From positions 1-16,631 of the forward strand of contig CAYXHZ010000068.1 of NCBI GenBank assembly GCA_964465065.1: 16,631 nucleotides of DNA, given 5' to 3'. The position numbers were made by a program, and so were the translations under genes. Numbering within the stretch: position 1 is the first letter of the stretch; every line of letters starts with the position of its first letter. Below are positions 8,472 to 15,558 of the stretch, in pieces. A model generated the notes under the pieces. It saw only the letters and a program-made list of their open reading frames with translations. It searched no databases and was not told the DNA's origin. Origin of the DNA: CAYMND01 sp964465065 (lineage in GTDB: Bacteria; Acidobacteriota; Aminicenantia; UBA2199).

Positions 8472-8530
8472 TGATTTTCCTCCATGGCGATTTTTCCGGA
8501 TTAAACCGCAAACGGAGGGACGGCGCTTCC

Positions 8531-8544
8531 CAGCCGATCGGCTG
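8531..8544. promoter_or_regulatory. Perfect 14-bp palindrome upstream of the receptor gene
   Basis: CAGCCGATCGGCTG reads identically on both strands and has no loop, so it suits a dimeric protein-binding site better than a terminator stem; no T-run follows it on either strand. It lies in the 102-base space between the araC-type stop and the receptor start. A weak -10-like TTTAAT sits nearer the receptor (complement of 8500-8505), with no good -35, which would put the palindrome roughly 45 bases upstream of the inferred transcription start. An operator role is inference. AraC-family sites are usually asymmetric, so the bound protein might be a different regulator. Confidence 0.35.
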
Positions 8545-8573
8545 AGCGATGATTTTGGGGACGGCAGGCCAAA

Positions 8574-9707
8574 TCAGCCGGAAACGGTCTTTACTTTTTC
8601 CCGGTAGCCGGAGGGCGACAGCCCGGTCATGTCCTTGAACACCCGGTTGAAGGTGGACAGGGACTGGAAACCGCTGGCAAAGGCGATGGTCAGCAGCTTG
8701 TCCTGGGGATTTCGCTCCATCAGGCGCCGGGCCTGGTCGATCCGGTAGCCGTTGACGAAGCCGTAGAAACCGGCCCCGCTCTTCTGGTTGATGATCTGCG
8801 AGAGCTGGTGCTGCGGCACGGCGATGCGTTCCGCCAGTTCCTTCAGACTCAGCGTCGGTTCCAGAAACGGCTGCCGGGCTTCCATATACAGTTCCAGTTC
8901 GTGCCAGATGCGCTGCGCATCGGATTCGGCCAGTCCGGTTTTCTCGTATTTGGCCGGCTCGATACCGCTGATGTCGCGATGCAGAATTTCCGGGTGCAGC
9001 AGCACCCGGTAGCCCAGGGCGAAGATGAACAGAGAACTGAGCAGGTTGCAGAGATGGCTGAATTCTTCCTCGCTGATGCCGACCGGAATGTAGACGTGGA
9101 TCAGGGCGATGGCGCTCCAGACGGCCAGGATTCCGAGCAGCAGGTGCCACAGCCAGAGCAGGTTGCGCTGGTGCGGGGGTAGCGGGTTCCTGGGCAGGCT
9201 GCGCCGGTGCCGCATCAGGACCAGGATGCTGAGCAGAACGTAAAAAAAGGGAAATACGATGCGCGGCACCATAATCGGGCCGACGGCGTGCGGGTGCTGC
9301 AGACGGTGGAGGAAATAGTCGATTTTTTTCGCAGCGGGCATGGTGTAAAAGGGGAACAGGATCGTCAGGTTGACCAGTGCCGGCAGCAGGTGCAGGGCAT
9401 GCGCGATGCGCCAGTGCAGCGCGCCGTGGATCCGGCTCTGCACGTACAGGTAGAGCAGCGGCGGGATGAGCAGGACGAAGGGATCGAAGGCAACGACCAG
9501 GTGCGGCCAGACCCGGAAACCGCCGCCGTTGTAGAAGGTGGCGCCGGCCAGTATGGCCGAACTGAGTCCGAGCAGCCAGGAGAGCAGGGCGTTGGCATCA
9601 TGGGGATGGTGGCTTTTGCGGTGGATGATCAGGGCCAGGATGAAGCCGTGCAGACCGGCCAGGTAGTTGACGACGGCAGTCAGAGACAAGAGCGATACAG
9701 GTTTCAT
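8574..9707 (-). CDS. AraC-family transcriptional regulator with N-terminal multi-pass membrane domain
   Basis: The 377-residue protein joins a membrane domain to a DNA-binding domain. Residues about 1-240 contain roughly seven hydrophobic segments (near 4-28, 40-58, 72-90, 102-120, 147-165, 183-206 and 217-236). The C-terminal 100 residues carry the two helix-turn-helix motifs of the AraC/XylS family: LSLKELAERIAVPQHQLSQI (286-305), and the second with signature ASGFQSLSTFNRVFKDMTGL (344-363) then SPSGYR (364-369). It is therefore likely an inner-membrane one-component sensor that binds DNA from the membrane. ATG 9707 overlaps the rsgA stop (9704-9707). The downstream neighbour is the TonB-dependent receptor, its most plausible target. 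The ligand sensed is not inferable, and the transmembrane count is by eye. Confidence 0.88.
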   Translation of the reverse strand: MKPVSLLSLTAVVNYLAGLHGFILALIIHRKSHHPHDANALLSWLLGLSSAILAGATFYNGGGFRVWPHLVVAFDPFVLLIPPLLYLYVQSRIHGALHWRIAHALHLLPALVNLTILFPFYTMPAAKKIDYFLHRLQHPHAVGPIMVPRIVFPFFYVLLSILVLMRHRRSLPRNPLPPHQRNLLWLWHLLLGILAVWSAIALIHVYIPVGISEEEFSHLCNLLSSLFIFALGYRVLLHPEILHRDISGIEPAKYEKTGLAESDAQRIWHELELYMEARQPFLEPTLSLKELAERIAVPQHQLSQIINQKSGAGFYGFVNGYRIDQARRLMERNPQDKLLTIAFASGFQSLSTFNRVFKDMTGLSPSGYREKVKTVSG

Positions 9708-10819
9708 CTGGTCTGATTGTAGCCTTTTTTCAGGCTCTTTTTGGCCGTTTTGATGAATTTGCCGAAATCCTTGTCTTTTTTTCGTTTTTCGGCGTAGGAC
9801 AGATCGAAGAAATCCGACTCTTCTTTGAGCTTGTGGTAATTGTCGACATGCTCGCGATCGATGGTGCCGTTCTGCAGCGCCTGAGCGACGGCGCAGCCGG
9901 GCTCGCCCGTGTGGCTGCAGTTGCGGTAGCGGCAGGCCGCCGCCAGGGCGCTGATGTCCGAGAAGCCGAGGTCAAGGCCGTTTTCGGCGTCGACGATGCC
10001 GAACTCGCGCATGCCCGGGTTGTCGATGACCAGCGCGCCGTTGTCCAGCGGGATCAGTTCTCTGCGAACGGTGCTGTGCCGCCCCTCGCCGCTGCGGCTG
10101 ACCGCGCCGGTCTGCAGGCGCTGCCGTCCGATCAGATGGTTGATCAGCGTGCTCTTGCCGACTCCGGAGGAGCCGACCAGGCAGTAGGTTCGGCCGGGCA
10201 GCAGCCAGTCCCGGAACCGGTCCAGGCCCGTCCCGGTCAGGTTGCTCAGGGTCAGGACGGGCTCGGTGATACCGGCCGAGCGGATTTGTTCCAGCTGCGC
10301 AGCGAGCTGCTCTTGAGTCACCAGATCGGTCTTGCTGAGCAGAATCACCGCCTCGGCGCCCCCGTCCTTGACCATGACCAGGTAACGCTCCAGGCGCCTG
10401 AGGTTGAAATCGAAATGGCAGGATTGGACGATGACCACAGTGTCCACATTGGCTGCGATCATCTGGTAGCCGATGCCGTTTCCCGGAGATTTTCTGCGCA
10501 GAGAGGACTTTCTGGCCAGGATTTCCCGGATCAGGGCCACTCCATCCGGCGCGGGCCTTTCCAGGATGACCCAGTCGCCCACGCATGGCAGTTCGTGGGG
10601 AAGTCGTCCGCTTTGTCGGAAAGAACCGGCCAAAACGGCTCGGAAAGAGCCGGTCTGATCCGAGAGGAGCAACTGGTCCCGGTCCACCGCCGCCACCCGG
10701 GCGATACATCGTGTTTCCGAGTGTTGCAGGCGGGATTCGAACCAGTCGTTCCAGCCCCAATCCGTCAGATTATTGCGAATACTGTCCATTTGTACGTACC
10801 AGCTTTTCGAATCCGCCAC
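9704..10819 (-). CDS. rsgA: Ribosome small-subunit-dependent GTPase A (RsgA/YjeQ)
   Basis: The 371-residue protein is a circularly permuted GTPase that helps late maturation of the 30S subunit, releasing from it on GTP hydrolysis. In order there is an OB-fold (about 36-105), the G4-like LSKTD (161-165), the P-loop GSSGVGKST (216-224), RHST at the G2 position (247-250), DNPGM as the G3 motif (266-270, usually DTPG), and the zinc knuckle C296-x4-C301-x-H303-x5-C309. The tail is rich in Lys. The start is GTG 10819 with AGGGA close upstream; ATG 10789 (residue 11) is an alternative with a weaker Shine-Dalgarno. The length is normal. It is the first gene of a - strand unit, overlapping the AraC regulator by 4 bases, an unusual partner for a ribosome-assembly gene. 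Confidence 0.93.
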   Translation of the reverse strand: MADSKSWYVQMDSIRNNLTDWGWNDWFESRLQHSETRCIARVAAVDRDQLLLSDQTGSFRAVLAGSFRQSGRLPHELPCVGDWVILERPAPDGVALIREILARKSSLRRKSPGNGIGYQMIAANVDTVVIVQSCHFDFNLRRLERYLVMVKDGGAEAVILLSKTDLVTQEQLAAQLEQIRSAGITEPVLTLSNLTGTGLDRFRDWLLPGRTYCLVGSSGVGKSTLINHLIGRQRLQTGAVSRSGEGRHSTVRRELIPLDNGALVIDNPGMREFGIVDAENGLDLGFSDISALAAACRYRNCSHTGEPGCAVAQALQNGTIDREHVDNYHKLKEESDFFDLSYAEKRKKDKDFGKFIKTAKKSLKKGYNQTR

Positions 10820-11047
10820 GATTCCCTGGCATTATTTCCAGACCTGCAAGCGTGTTGTTTTGCTGAGCGTGCCATCGAACGATTGTATCCTGTTTCAATT
10901 TATTTTACGAATGGCCATGCCAATAGGCCTACTAAAGAAAATATTTTTTGTTCATTCGTGAAGAAGTACGGCTCTCGCAGGCAAACGAAACGGTAAATCT
11001 GCATTGTTCGGGTGCAGGGCGACGTTTGCCATTGTTTTTTGTCTGAT

Positions 11048-11064
11048 GGGCAATCATATTAGGG
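11048..11064. repeat. 17-base contig-end repeat, left copy
   Basis: GGGCAATCATATTAGGG ends exactly at the first N, and the identical 17 bases begin exactly after the last N (11165-11181). Identity stopping precisely at the gap edges is what overlapping contig ends look like, rather than a biological direct repeat. Confidence 0.7.
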
Positions 11065-11164
11065 NNNNNNNNNNNNNNNNNNNNNNNNNNNNNNNNNNNN
11101 NNNNNNNNNNNNNNNNNNNNNNNNNNNNNNNNNNNNNNNNNNNNNNNNNNNNNNNNNNNNNNNN
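11065..11164. other. Assembly gap (100 N)
   Basis: Exactly 100 N bases, the customary placeholder for a gap of unknown size. Any reading frame through it is meaningless. Both edges carry the same 17 bases, suggesting the two contigs actually overlap and little or nothing is missing. Confidence 0.97.
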
Positions 11165-11181
11165 GGGCAATCATATTAGGG
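11165..11181. repeat. 17-base contig-end repeat, right copy
   Basis: Second copy of the 17 bases at 11048-11064, starting immediately after the N run. Collapsing the two copies would put this sequence about 30 bases upstream of the small + strand gene, in its leader or promoter. Confidence 0.7.
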
Positions 11182-11209
11182 ATAGCGAAGATGTGAAAGG
11201 AGGTGTCGC

Positions 11210-11515
11210 ATGAAAGCTGGACTGCTCTTGTCCGGTAACGGTGCCTTGATCTATCTGACATCTCACAAGGCCTTCATGGATGACAACCTGATCCGGAAAT
11301 TCGAGAGTAAGGGGATCACCAAGTTCATGGCCTTCGAAATCCCTGTGCAAGAAGCGAAAAAAAGGTATGCCGGTCATTTCGACATGGTGGTTCAGGATCT
11401 CCGGGAAACCGACGATCTGCGGATTCTGGATTACGAAGGCAGCCGGGCCTTCCGGATGTTTTCCTTCAAGGAATTGGGACAGGCCTTCACCTATGAAAAG
11501 CCGGGCCCGGACTAG
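11210..11515 (+). CDS. Conserved-type hypothetical small cytosolic protein
   Basis: The 101-residue protein has no signal peptide or membrane segment. It is not assigned to a named family, but has a soluble alternating pattern with recognisable blocks: LLLSGNGALIYLTSH (residues 5-19), AGHFDMVVQDLRETDDLRIL (54-73) and FRMFSFKELG (81-90). From memory, similar short proteins annotated only as hypothetical or cytosolic occur in several bacteria; I cannot verify this here. The coding call rests on AAAGGAGGT (11196-11204), an almost perfect Shine-Dalgarno 5 bases before ATG 11210, on biased codon use, and on an isolated, otherwise unexplained position. It converges with the S46 peptidase gene, with 90 bases between their stops and no clear terminator stem. 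No function is proposed. Confidence 0.8.
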   Translation: MKAGLLLSGNGALIYLTSHKAFMDDNLIRKFESKGITKFMAFEIPVQEAKKRYAGHFDMVVQDLRETDDLRILDYEGSRAFRMFSFKELGQAFTYEKPGPD

Positions 11516-11605
11516 CCTTCCCGGAATGACTGCACCCGCCGCTCTGGTTTGGCATCGGGCTTCACCGTTTTGCAGTGCGGCAAGTACAGTCTGAAATAGT
11601 TTCGT

Positions 11606-13747
11606 TTATTGCTTGATCACCATCTCGTCGAGCAGATAGCCGGCTCCCGAAAACTTTTCGGTGATGAACAGCACGTAGCGGATATCCACCGAAATGGTGC
11701 GCTGCAGCTCCGGAATGATGAAGTAATCGCCGGTGACGCTCTCGTAGGTCATGTCGAAGATGATGCCTGTCTGCTCGCCGTCGGCGTTGAGGGTGGGCGA
11801 GCCGGAGTTGCCGCCGGTGACGTTGGTGGTGTTGAGAAAGCAGGTGGCCACGTCCCCGAGTTCGGAGTCGGCGTAGCGGCCGAAATCCTTGCGCTGGTGA
11901 AGGTCTTTCAGCCTGGACGGAACGGCGAAGGGGAATTCGGTCTGCTCTTTGTCCATGACTCCCTTGAGGCTGGTCTTGGACCGGTAGTAGACAGCGTCGC
12001 GCGGGGTGTAGCCGTCGACGACGCCCGAAGTGAAGCGGATGGTGGAGTTGGCGTCCGGGGCCAGTTTCGCGTCGTACTTGAGGGCGATGGCCAGGTAGTC
12101 GCGACGGAGATCGGACAGCTCCTGGGTCATGGCCTGGTTCTGCTTCTCGTATTCCTGACCCAGGCTGTCGAGTTCAGCTGCCAGCTGCAGCAGCGGGTCG
12201 CCGCTTTTTTTCAACTGCTCCGGGCTCTGCTCCAGCAGGGCCAGTCTGCGCTCGACATCGCCCAGGCCGGTGGCGGCGTAGGCCAGGTCGACCAGTTCGT
12301 CCAGGGCCGCCCCGCTCTTTTGCATGGCTTCTTTGAGGCCGGCCGGCAGAATCAGGTCGCTTTTATCCAGGTATTGGTGCAGGATGAACTTGAGATAGGC
12401 CTTGTCGGTTTCGAAATCGTAGCTGCGTTCGGCCAACTGGATGCGCTGCCGCAGCCGCGGCAATTCCCGGTCCTGGTATTCGGCTTCCCGGTCGATGTCG
12501 GGCTTGCGGCGTTCGACGGCGGCCTTGTACAGGGTGCAGGCCTGTCCGAGCAGCGCCGCGCCGGAACGCGGCGATTTCAGCCGGTTGAGCAGCTCGTAGC
12601 GCTGACCGAATTTCCGGTTGTTTTCGATGAAGTCCGAGATGCGCTGCAGGCTCTGCCGGGCCAGTTGGCGGTCCTTGCCGTCGGCGATGGCCGCGACGAA
12701 CTCTTCTTCGCGCTGCCGTTTCAACTCGGGGATGCGGCGTTTGGCGAAGCCCTCCAGTTTGCCGATGGTGTTTTTCAGACCGTTGTGCAGGCCCTTGACC
12801 AGCGAGGCGTACTTGATCTGGATGGCCCGGTCGGTTTTGCCGGCCTGTTCGAAGAAGGTGATGGCCTGCCGGCTCTGTTCCAGTTTCTGGCGCAGATCCT
12901 CGATTTCGGCGTTGAACTGGGCGGAGCTGTAGCTGCGGTAGGTGCGGCCCGGATAGCCCATGATGAAGGAGAAATCCCCGTCCCTGACGCCCTTGAGGCT
13001 GAGGGTCAGAAAGGATTTGGGCTGGTAGGGGACGTTGTCCTTGTGGTATTCCCGGCCGGTATTGTCGGGGGAGACGTAGGCCCGCAGAAAGGAGAAATCG
13101 CAGGTGTGGCGGGGCCACATCCAGTTGTCATCCTCGCCGCCGAAGTTGCCGATGGTCTGCGGCGGGGCGTAGACCAGGCGCAGGTCCTTGAGCCGTTTGC
13201 AGGTGTACAGGTAGTAGCGGTTGCCGTTGTACATGGAGGCGATGCTGCAGTGCAAGTCGGCACCCCGGCTTTCGGCCTGGCGGATGATTTCCTTCTGCAG
13301 GGATTCCAGCTGCTTGTAACGCTGGTAGGGGGTCTGTTTCTTCTTCAGCCTGCTCAGGATGCGCTCGGTGATGTCTTCGTAGTGCAGCAACACGTCGGCG
13401 ATGTAGCCGGCGGCAGGGATCTCGGCGGCCCGGTCGGGGGCCAGAAAGCCATCGGCAATGTAGTCGTGCTCCTTGTCGGAGGCGCGCTGGATGGCTCCGA
13501 AGGCCACGTGGTGGTTGGTCAGGATCAGTCCGGCGGGGGAAACGAACTCCCCGGTGCCGCCGCCCAGGTGCACCACGGCGCTCATCAGGCCGCTGCCGTC
13601 GGTTTTGTACAGATCGGCGGGGTCCAGGCGCAGACCCTGTTCCTTCAAATTCAGATCCTTCATCTGGTGGGGCATCCACATGCCGTCATCGGCCGTCGCC
13701 GTCAGCCCGAGCCAGAGCAGCGTCACGAACAAGAGGCTTTTCTTCAT
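11606..13747 (-). CDS. Secreted S46-family dipeptidyl-peptidase (DPP7/DPP11-like)
   Basis: The 713-residue protein matches the S46 serine exopeptidases, which cleave dipeptides from peptide N-termini in the periplasm. A signal peptide covers about residues 1-19. The catalytic His sits in ILTNHHVAFGAI (75-86, His80 likely). The Asp region is GGEDDNWMWPRHTCDFSF (203-220). The nucleophile is Ser648 in TGGNSGSP (644-651). The long central part (about 280-560) is charged and helical, as expected of the S46 lid domain. Eighteen residues after the Ser, where DPP7 has Gly and DPP11 has Arg, this protein has Met666, so substrate preference is likely different. The start is ATG 13747 with AAGGAAGTGA upstream and a perfect -10 TATAAT on the - strand (complement of 13771-13776). 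Family, length and triad are clear; specificity is not. Confidence 0.92.
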   Translation of the reverse strand: MKKSLLFVTLLWLGLTATADDGMWMPHQMKDLNLKEQGLRLDPADLYKTDGSGLMSAVVHLGGGTGEFVSPAGLILTNHHVAFGAIQRASDKEHDYIADGFLAPDRAAEIPAAGYIADVLLHYEDITERILSRLKKKQTPYQRYKQLESLQKEIIRQAESRGADLHCSIASMYNGNRYYLYTCKRLKDLRLVYAPPQTIGNFGGEDDNWMWPRHTCDFSFLRAYVSPDNTGREYHKDNVPYQPKSFLTLSLKGVRDGDFSFIMGYPGRTYRSYSSAQFNAEIEDLRQKLEQSRQAITFFEQAGKTDRAIQIKYASLVKGLHNGLKNTIGKLEGFAKRRIPELKRQREEEFVAAIADGKDRQLARQSLQRISDFIENNRKFGQRYELLNRLKSPRSGAALLGQACTLYKAAVERRKPDIDREAEYQDRELPRLRQRIQLAERSYDFETDKAYLKFILHQYLDKSDLILPAGLKEAMQKSGAALDELVDLAYAATGLGDVERRLALLEQSPEQLKKSGDPLLQLAAELDSLGQEYEKQNQAMTQELSDLRRDYLAIALKYDAKLAPDANSTIRFTSGVVDGYTPRDAVYYRSKTSLKGVMDKEQTEFPFAVPSRLKDLHQRKDFGRYADSELGDVATCFLNTTNVTGGNSGSPTLNADGEQTGIIFDMTYESVTGDYFIIPELQRTISVDIRYVLFITEKFSGAGYLLDEMVIKQ

Positions 13748-13770
13748 GGTTCACTTCCTTGTAAATACCA

Positions 13771-13776
13771 ATTATA
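13771..13776 (-). promoter_or_regulatory. Probable -10 element for the S46 peptidase gene
   Basis: The - strand reads TATAAT, a perfect sigma-70-type -10 hexamer, 23 bases before the ATG and just ahead of the Shine-Dalgarno. This would give a leader of about 17 bases. At 16-18 base spacing the -35 position matches the consensus poorly, so the promoter may be weak or need an activator. Confidence 0.5.
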
Positions 13777-13936
13777 CGGGAATTGCGGGCAGAGCCGAAA
13801 GCCTGCCTGGGGCTGATCGGCTGGCAGGGCGCCCTGTAGCGTGTCTTGATGTGTGCAGAGCGGTGCAAGACATGAATTCGGGTTTGTCGTTTCCCACAGG
13901 CCGGTGCCGCCGTCGCTGGAGCGCTCGCATCTGTGT

Positions 13937-13942
13937 TACAAT
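13937..13942 (+). promoter_or_regulatory. Extended -10 element placing the transporter start at the transcript 5' end
   Basis: TGTTACAAT (13934-13942) is an extended -10 motif (TGn plus TACAAT). Its last base is only 5 bases before ATG 13948, so a transcript starting at the usual distance would begin at or next to the A of the ATG. No Shine-Dalgarno lies between. This suggests a leaderless mRNA for the transporter; no convincing -35 is seen. Confidence 0.45.
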
Positions 13943-13947
13943 GAGTC

Positions 13948-15174
13948 ATGTCCGTAAAACCCAGGTTTCTGCGCCCGGTTCCGGTCATCACCGCCGCCGC
14001 CACCCTGGCCCTGATGGGCTACGAGATGGTCCGCGCCTCGGCCTCCTCGGTCTTTCTGACCCAGCACGGGGCCGACCGCCTGCCCCAGGCCCTGATGCTG
14101 GTGCCCCTGGCCATGGTCGTCCTGACCCTGATGGTCAGCTGGCTGCTGCGTCGTCTGGGGCCGGCCGCCACCTACGGTGCCACCCTGCTTGGATCGGGTC
14201 TGGTGCTGGCCGCGTCCGCCATCGCCGCCCGTCACCGGCTGCCCGGCAGCGCCTTCGTTCTGTACGTCTTCGCCCAGGCCTACATCGTGCTGATCGTCGA
14301 ACAGTCCTGGGCCTTCATCAACAGCCTGTTCACCACCGCCGACGGCAAGCGCTGGAACGGGGTGATCATCGCCGTCACCACCGCCGGCTCGGTGCTGGGC
14401 GGGCTGCTCACCGGCCTGTTGTCGGAGGGGATCGGTTCGGAACTGGTGGTGGTCTGCGCCGCCGTTCTGACCGCCGTGGCCGTTATTATCAGCCAGCAGG
14501 CCTTCCGTCTGGCCGGGCCGGAACGCACTGCCGCCGATGCCCATCCCGACCGTCTGGCCGACTATTTCGCCTGGGACGTGCTGCGCCGCGATCCAACCCT
14601 GGGACGGATCGCCCTGATGGTCATCGCCGGTCAATCGCTGTCGGTTCTCTTCGACATCGCTTTTCACCGCAGTCTGCAGACGGCCATGCCCCTGCAGGAC
14701 CCGCGCACTTCCTTTCTCGGTTTTTTCTGGGGCGGGGTCAATGCCGTGTCCTTTGTCGTCCAGTTGGGTCTGTGTCCCTGGTTGCTGCGCCGCTTTCCGC
14801 TGCGGGCCATCCACGCCGTCATCCCCCTGATCTACGCCGCCGCCGCCCTTAGCGGCTTCTTTCTGCCGTTGCTGCCGGTGCTGGCCGCGGCCTACTTTTT
14901 GTCCAAGACCCTGGACTATTCGGTTTTCCGGGCCGCCAAAGAGGTGCTGTACATTCCCTTGCCCTTCTCGGCGCGCTACCGGGCCAAGCTGACCATCGAC
15001 GCCCTGATCTACCGCTCCACCAAGGGGGCCGCTTCGGCCCTGCTCAGCCTGGCGGCGCTGATCGGCGGCGTTCTGCCCCTGCGGCTTTACCCGTTGCTGG
15101 CGGCGGGCCTGGGCGGCCTGTGGCACGGCGTCGCCAGAGGCCTGCCAGAACCGGTCAGTGGCGATCCGGACTGA
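13948..15174 (+). CDS. MFS-type membrane transporter related to ATP/ADP (NTT/Tlc) carriers
   Basis: The 408-residue protein is very hydrophobic, with about 11-12 membrane segments by eye. It resembles the nucleotide transporter (NTT/Tlc, ADP/ATP antiporter) branch of the major facilitator superfamily. LDYSVFRAAKEVLYIPLPF (residues 322-340) matches the pattern Y-S-x-F-x-x-x-K-E-x-x-Y-I-P-L seen in those carriers, and EQSWAFINSLFTTADGKRW (118-136) matches their W-x-F-x-N-x-x-F-x-x-x-x-x-K-R region. It is shorter than the roughly 500 residues of classical Tlc proteins. Whether it carries nucleotides or something else is unknown. ATG 13948 has no Shine-Dalgarno and follows an extended -10, so it may be leaderless. 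It is divergent from the S46 gene, and its end faces the zinc-ribbon gene with 20 bases between stops. Confidence 0.8.
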   Translation: MSVKPRFLRPVPVITAAATLALMGYEMVRASASSVFLTQHGADRLPQALMLVPLAMVVLTLMVSWLLRRLGPAATYGATLLGSGLVLAASAIAARHRLPGSAFVLYVFAQAYIVLIVEQSWAFINSLFTTADGKRWNGVIIAVTTAGSVLGGLLTGLLSEGIGSELVVVCAAVLTAVAVIISQQAFRLAGPERTAADAHPDRLADYFAWDVLRRDPTLGRIALMVIAGQSLSVLFDIAFHRSLQTAMPLQDPRTSFLGFFWGGVNAVSFVVQLGLCPWLLRRFPLRAIHAVIPLIYAAAALSGFFLPLLPVLAAAYFLSKTLDYSVFRAAKEVLYIPLPFSARYRAKLTIDALIYRSTKGAASALLSLAALIGGVLPLRLYPLLAAGLGGLWHGVARGLPEPVSGDPD

Positions 15175-15194
15175 CAAACGGCAATAAAGAGTTC

Positions 15195-15558
15195 TTATTC
15201 CACTTCGATGATTTCCAGATGAGCGAATTTTTCGGACGCGGTCTGCTGGCCCAGCATGGTTATGAATCGGTAGAGTAGGTTGGCGGTCGATTCCGGGCAG
15301 GAAATGATCTGCTTCAAAGTGGTCTGTTTCCAGGATGGCATCGGGATTCCAGTACATGTTGTAGTAGTCGTTCGCGCAGAGATAGCAGCCGAAATCCTCA
15401 TCGTACATGAAATAGCCCTCATCTCTACCGCATAGAGGGCAGGGGCCTTCAGGTTCTTCCAGATGACCGTTTTCTTCTTTTTCGCTTCTGGCATGATAGG
15501 GGATGAGCGAAAAAAGGCTGAAAAATTCGGGATACTTTTCAATTCGAACATCGTTCAT
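15195..15558 (-). pseudogene. Small zinc-ribbon protein gene with apparent single-base frameshift
   Basis: From ATG 15558 the frame encodes an acidic N-terminal part with two cysteine pairs, CPLC (residues 40-43) and CYLC (58-61), a likely zinc ribbon. The strong AGGAGG (complement of 15564-15569) supports this start. After about residue 77 this frame becomes unlike protein and runs on for hundreds of codons antisense to the transporter. The frame one base over instead gives a sensible tail, TTLKQIISCPESTANLLYRF and on to HLEIIEVE, ending at TAA 15197-15195. The total length of 364 bases is one more than a multiple of 3. Removing one T of the TTT at 15327-15329 would join the halves into a protein of about 120 residues. 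It could be an assembly error, a real mutation or a programmed shift. Function unknown. Confidence 0.6.

Larger units (their letters stand above)
10820..11209. other. AT-rich intergenic region with scaffold gap
   Basis: This 390-base stretch lies between the divergent starts of rsgA (- strand) and the small hypothetical gene (+ strand). It includes 100 unknown bases (11065-11164). The known part is visibly richer in A and T than its surroundings and must hold both promoters. On the - strand the complement of 10882-10887 reads TACAAT, a plausible -10 for rsgA, but no good -35 is visible. On the + strand CATATT (11054-11059, in the repeated 17-mer) is only a weak -10 candidate. I see no coding capacity here. 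Confidence 0.5.

Noticed and set aside
7726..9150. A 474-codon - strand open frame crossing the regulator and receptor genes
   Set aside because: Arg/Pro/Gly-rich out-of-frame translation of two clearly recognisable genes.
11048..11181. The 17-base repeats around the N run as a target-site duplication or att pair for a mobile element
   Set aside because: The identity stops exactly at the gap edges and no transposase or integrase is visible; overlapping contig ends explain it better.
11609..13816. A 735-codon + strand open frame opposite the S46 peptidase, longer than the gene itself
   Set aside because: It is a mirror of GC-rich codon bias. Its translation is low-complexity (Val/Gly/Ala/Gln-rich) with no motif, while the - strand has an intact catalytic triad, signal peptide, Shine-Dalgarno and promoter.
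15175..15194. AATAA/TTATT inverted repeat between the transporter and zinc-ribbon stops as a bidirectional terminator
   Set aside because: Only 5 A/T pairs close it, too weak to claim.
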